From positions 1-15,911 of the forward strand of contig CAZBCF010000034.1 of the NCBI GenBank assembly GCA_964490435.1: DNA of 15,911 nt, written 5' to 3'. A program made the translations under genes and the position numbers. The DNA is from IMCC26077 sp964490435 (lineage in GTDB: Bacteria > Actinomycetota > Actinomycetes > Nanopelagicales > Nanopelagicaceae). The notes beneath the pieces were generated by a model. The model was not told the DNA's origin. It saw only the letters and a list, made by a program, of their open reading frames with translations, and searched no databases. Position 1 is the first letter of the stretch, and the number at the start of each line of letters is the position of its first letter. Positions 13,393-15,911 of the stretch are shown one piece after another.

Positions 13393-14070
13393 GTGACGAG
13401 CACTCCTCAGCCATTCGAAACCAAACCGCGACTGTTAGTTCTCGATGCGATGCGAGGCTTTGCCATCATATTGATGATTGCAGACCATGTTTTTTCAGCG
13501 CTCGAATCCTCTGGTATCAAAAATCCAATCGTCGACTACTCACGTCTCACTGTCACTCGCTTCTCGATGCCACTATTCATGATTGCATCAGGAATCGTTT
13601 GGGGTTTATTCGGGCTCCACTTCAAAAGATGGTTGCAAGTTCTCGCACTAGCGGGCGTGCTCAACACCATCAATTGGTTCCTATGGCCCGACTTCAATTT
13701 CCCTGAGATTCTCTTCGTCTGGGCTCTGCTCGCCATCGGATGGCGCGCGATAGTTCGTTATCCCATAATCGTGATGATCTTCGGCTACACCCAGACAACA
13801 TATTGGCAAATCTCGTGGCAAGCGTTTCAACCCGGAGAGTTAGTGATCTTTATTTGCGCTGGAGTTCTCCTAGCAAAAGCACCCATCCAGGAACTGAATC
13901 GACTGTGGCGCGAACGGCGTACCGCAAAATTCCTCGCACCGCTCGCAGCAGTTGGGCGTCGACCACTCACCATTTACGGAACTCATCTCGTTTTACTTGC
14001 TGTCATTGTCGCTGCAGCAAATGATCGCTTTACTTCTTTGTTTTCGACTTATCTGCATCTTCACTGGTAG
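13393..14070 (+). CDS. multi-pass membrane protein, DUF1624/HGSNAT-like acyltransferase family
   Basis: From the GTG at 13393 this is a 225-residue membrane protein with roughly six or seven hydrophobic segments. The N-terminus has LLVLDAMRGFAIILMIADH (about 14-32), the opening motif of DUF1624/heparan-alpha-glucosaminide N-acetyltransferase-like and related acyltransferase proteins. RFSMPLFMIASGIVWG (56-71) and a late GRRPLTIYGTHLVLL (188-202) also fit this superfamily. Members are proposed to transfer acyl groups across the membrane; the substrate here is unknown. An ATG at 13345 would add 16 residues but lies inside hemW and upstream of the TATACT element, so I prefer the GTG. It is the only plus-strand gene besides ndgR. 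Its last 41 bases overlap the 3' end of lepA tail to tail. Confidence 0.78.
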   Translation: MTSTPQPFETKPRLLVLDAMRGFAIILMIADHVFSALESSGIKNPIVDYSRLTVTRFSMPLFMIASGIVWGLFGLHFKRWLQVLALAGVLNTINWFLWPDFNFPEILFVWALLAIGWRAIVRYPIIVMIFGYTQTTYWQISWQAFQPGELVIFICAGVLLAKAPIQELNRLWRERRTAKFLAPLAAVGRRPLTIYGTHLVLLAVIVAAANDRFTSLFSTYLHLHW

Positions 14071-15892
14071 AGAGCGCAGCAATGAAGGCTTCCTGTGGAA
14101 CCTCAACTCGGCCAACCATCTTCATTCGCTTCTTTCCCTCTTTCTGCTTTTCAAGAAGTTTGCGCTTACGAGTGATGTCTCCGCCATAGCACTTAGCAAG
14201 AACATCTTTTCGAATCGCACGAATGTTCTCGCGGGCGATAATCCGAGAACCAATCGCAGCCTGAATCGGAACTTCGAATTGTTGCCGCGGAATCAACTCG
14301 CGTAACTTCCCGGTCATCATCACGCCGTAGGCATAGGCCTTCTCTTTGTGAATGACAGCGCTGAAAGCATCGACCTTCTCACCTTGCAGCAAGATATCTA
14401 CCTTGACCAAATCCCCTGCTGCTTCGCCAATGGGTTCGTAATCGAGTGAGGCGTAACCGCGGGTACGTGACTTCAAGTTATCGAAGAAGTCGAAGACGAT
14501 TTCACCCAGTGGCAAGGTGTAGCGAATCTCAACCCGATCCTCAGAAAGATAATCCATCCCCTGCAGGATGCCGCGCCGTCCTTGGCAGAGCTCCATAATT
14601 GAACCAATAAATTCACTGGGCGCGAGGATTGTTGCGCGCACGATTGGCTCGCGTACTTCTGCAATTTTTCCATCAGGGAACTCGCTCGGGTTCGTCACCT
14701 CAACCTCGCGACCATCCTCCAAAGTCAGGTGATAGACCACGTTTGGCGCTGTTGAAATCAATGAGAGATTAGCCTCGCGTTCCAGACGCTCCCGGACAAT
14801 CTCCATATGTAACAAACCAAGGAAGCCGCATCGGAACCCGAAACCCAATGCCGCCGATGTCTCGGGCTCGAATACCAAGGCAGCATCATTGAGTTGCAAC
14901 TTCTCAAGGGCTTCGCGAAGCGTTGGGTATTCGGACGCATCGAGTGGATAGAGTCCAGAGAAGACCATCGGGATTGGATCTTTGTAACCGGCGAGCGCAG
15001 TTTGCGTCGGCTTGTTCGCCGTCGTCACGGTATCGCCTACCCGGGACTGGCGCACATCCTTCACGCCAGTAATCAAATATCCCACCTCACCCACTCCCAA
15101 TCCCTTACTCGGAATCGGCTCTGGTGAGATAACGCCCACCTCTAACATCTCATGCTTCACGCCCGTTGAGAACATCTGGATTTGATCATGATCGCGGAGG
15201 CGACCATCAACGACTCGAACATATGTGACAACGCCACGATAAACATCGTAAACAGAGTCAAAGATCAGCGCACGGGCAGGTGCGTTAGCATCACCTTGCG
15301 GCGGAGGAATTCGCCGGACAATCTCATCAAGCAGATGTTCGACGCCATCACCGGTCTTACCCGAAACTTTGATGCAATCACTGGGGTCACAACCGATCAA
15401 TCTCGCTAATTCATCGGCAAATTTCTCAGGTTGAGCAGCAGGAAGGTCGATTTTATTCAACACTGGAATGATTGTTAGGTCGTTCTCCATCGCAAGATAC
15501 AAGTTCGCTAGCGTTTGCGCTTCGATACCTTGAGCACAATCGACGAGCAACAATGCCCCTTCACAAGCAGCCAGCGAGCGTGAGACTTCGTAAGTGAAAT
15601 CCACGTGACCGGGAGTGTCGATCATGTTAAGGATGTAATCGGTGCCATCAGTTCGCCATGGCAGGCGAACTGCTTGCGACTTGATGGTGATACCGCGCTC
15701 GCGTTCGATATCCATTCGATCGAGATATTGAGCGCGCATATTTCGCGCTTCGACCACGCCTGTAATGCCCAACATGCGATCAGCAAGCGTGGATTTGCCA
15801 TGATCGATATGGGCGATGATTGAGAAATTGCGAATGAGCCCGGGATTAGTCTCGGCAGGTTGTGGGGCGCTACTTAACGGGATGGCAGGCAT
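14030..15892 (-). CDS. lepA: elongation factor 4 (LepA), ribosomal GTPase
   Basis: LepA/EF-4 binds ribosomes and acts in translation or subunit assembly. The GTPase motifs are all present: AHIDHGKST (27-35), the G2 region RERGITI (64-70), DTPGH (92-96) and NKID (146-149). The family-specific C-terminal domain ends with the conserved KKRMK.VGRVEVPQEAF stretch. At 620 residues it is slightly longer than the roughly 600 of E. coli, through about 20 N-terminal residues and a short lysine-rich tail (KSKTKK). The ATG at 15892 has no obvious ribosome site in the 19 bases visible upstream. The 3' end overlaps the convergent DUF1624-like gene by 41 bases. rpsT is often nearby in Actinobacteria and may lie beyond the window. 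Confidence 0.97.
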   Translation of the reverse strand: MPAIPLSSAPQPAETNPGLIRNFSIIAHIDHGKSTLADRMLGITGVVEARNMRAQYLDRMDIERERGITIKSQAVRLPWRTDGTDYILNMIDTPGHVDFTYEVSRSLAACEGALLLVDCAQGIEAQTLANLYLAMENDLTIIPVLNKIDLPAAQPEKFADELARLIGCDPSDCIKVSGKTGDGVEHLLDEIVRRIPPPQGDANAPARALIFDSVYDVYRGVVTYVRVVDGRLRDHDQIQMFSTGVKHEMLEVGVISPEPIPSKGLGVGEVGYLITGVKDVRQSRVGDTVTTANKPTQTALAGYKDPIPMVFSGLYPLDASEYPTLREALEKLQLNDAALVFEPETSAALGFGFRCGFLGLLHMEIVRERLEREANLSLISTAPNVVYHLTLEDGREVEVTNPSEFPDGKIAEVREPIVRATILAPSEFIGSIMELCQGRRGILQGMDYLSEDRVEIRYTLPLGEIVFDFFDNLKSRTRGYASLDYEPIGEAAGDLVKVDILLQGEKVDAFSAVIHKEKAYAYGVMMTGKLRELIPRQQFEVPIQAAIGSRIIARENIRAIRKDVLAKCYGGDITRKRKLLEKQKEGKKRMKMVGRVEVPQEAFIAALSTSEDADKSKTKK

Positions 15893-15911
15893 TTATGCCG
15901 CACTGATTTTC

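Noticed and set aside
1..15911. Search for mobile elements, CRISPR arrays, toxin-antitoxin or defence genes
   Set aside because: I saw no transposase, integrase, direct-repeat array or defence-type domain; all sizeable real genes match conserved housekeeping families or small membrane families.

Overview
This window is an ordinary but very compact stretch of an actinobacterial chromosome. The base composition looks near 50% GC by eye, which is low for the phylum. Intergenic gaps are mostly 0-40 bases, many genes overlap by 1-8 bases, and several starts look leaderless. Together with NdgR-type regulator, leuCD and hrcA/dnaJ/rsmE/phoH/ybeY gene orders that are characteristic of Actinobacteria, this suggests a streamlined actinomycete, possibly a freshwater planktonic lineage of the acI/Nanopelagicales kind. 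That last assignment is inference.

Layout. (1) Positions 1-3003 hold leucine biosynthesis. The first 32 bases carry the N-terminus of an HU-type nucleoid protein (minus strand), preceded by leuD and leuC (minus), with the IclR-family regulator ndgR/ltbR transcribed divergently (plus). The 67-base leuC/ndgR interval contains overlapping palindromes and a leaderless-type promoter. (2) Positions 3015-3189 hold tRNA-Glu(CTC) and tRNA-Gln(CTG), minus strand. (3) Positions 3229-11780 are one near-gapless minus-strand series, in transcription order hrcA, dnaJ, rsmE, HIT protein, phoH, ybeY, CNNM/CBS protein, a zinc-less cytidine-deaminase-like protein, a fumarylacetoacetate-hydrolase-family enzyme and gltX, running on into the two tRNAs. 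A CIRCE operator lies directly in front of hrcA. (4) Positions 11850-13368 hold a small DoxX-like membrane protein and hemW (minus). (5) Positions 13393-14070 hold a plus-strand membrane protein resembling the DUF1624/HGSNAT family, divergent from hemW and convergent with lepA. (6) Positions 14030-15892 hold lepA (minus), whose 3' end overlaps the DUF1624-like gene by 41 bases.

How they work together. NdgR probably represses or tunes leuCD. HrcA with CIRCE probably makes hrcA-dnaJ, and perhaps the downstream RNA-maturation genes (RsmE, YbeY, PhoH), heat responsive. GluRS sits beside tRNA-Glu and tRNA-Gln; in bacteria lacking GlnRS it charges both. LepA, YbeY and RsmE all act on the ribosome.

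There is no gap above 300 bases. The longest non-coding stretches are 33-203 (hairpins and a hup promoter candidate) and 3004-3228 (the tRNAs). I saw no mobile element, CRISPR array, prophage or defence system, and nothing that clearly looks like an undescribed system. The most interesting points are the catalytically degenerate deaminase homologue, repeated leaderless start signatures, a divergent promoter sharing one -10 element, the convergent lepA overlap, and the junction of two normally separate gene neighbourhoods with era absent.
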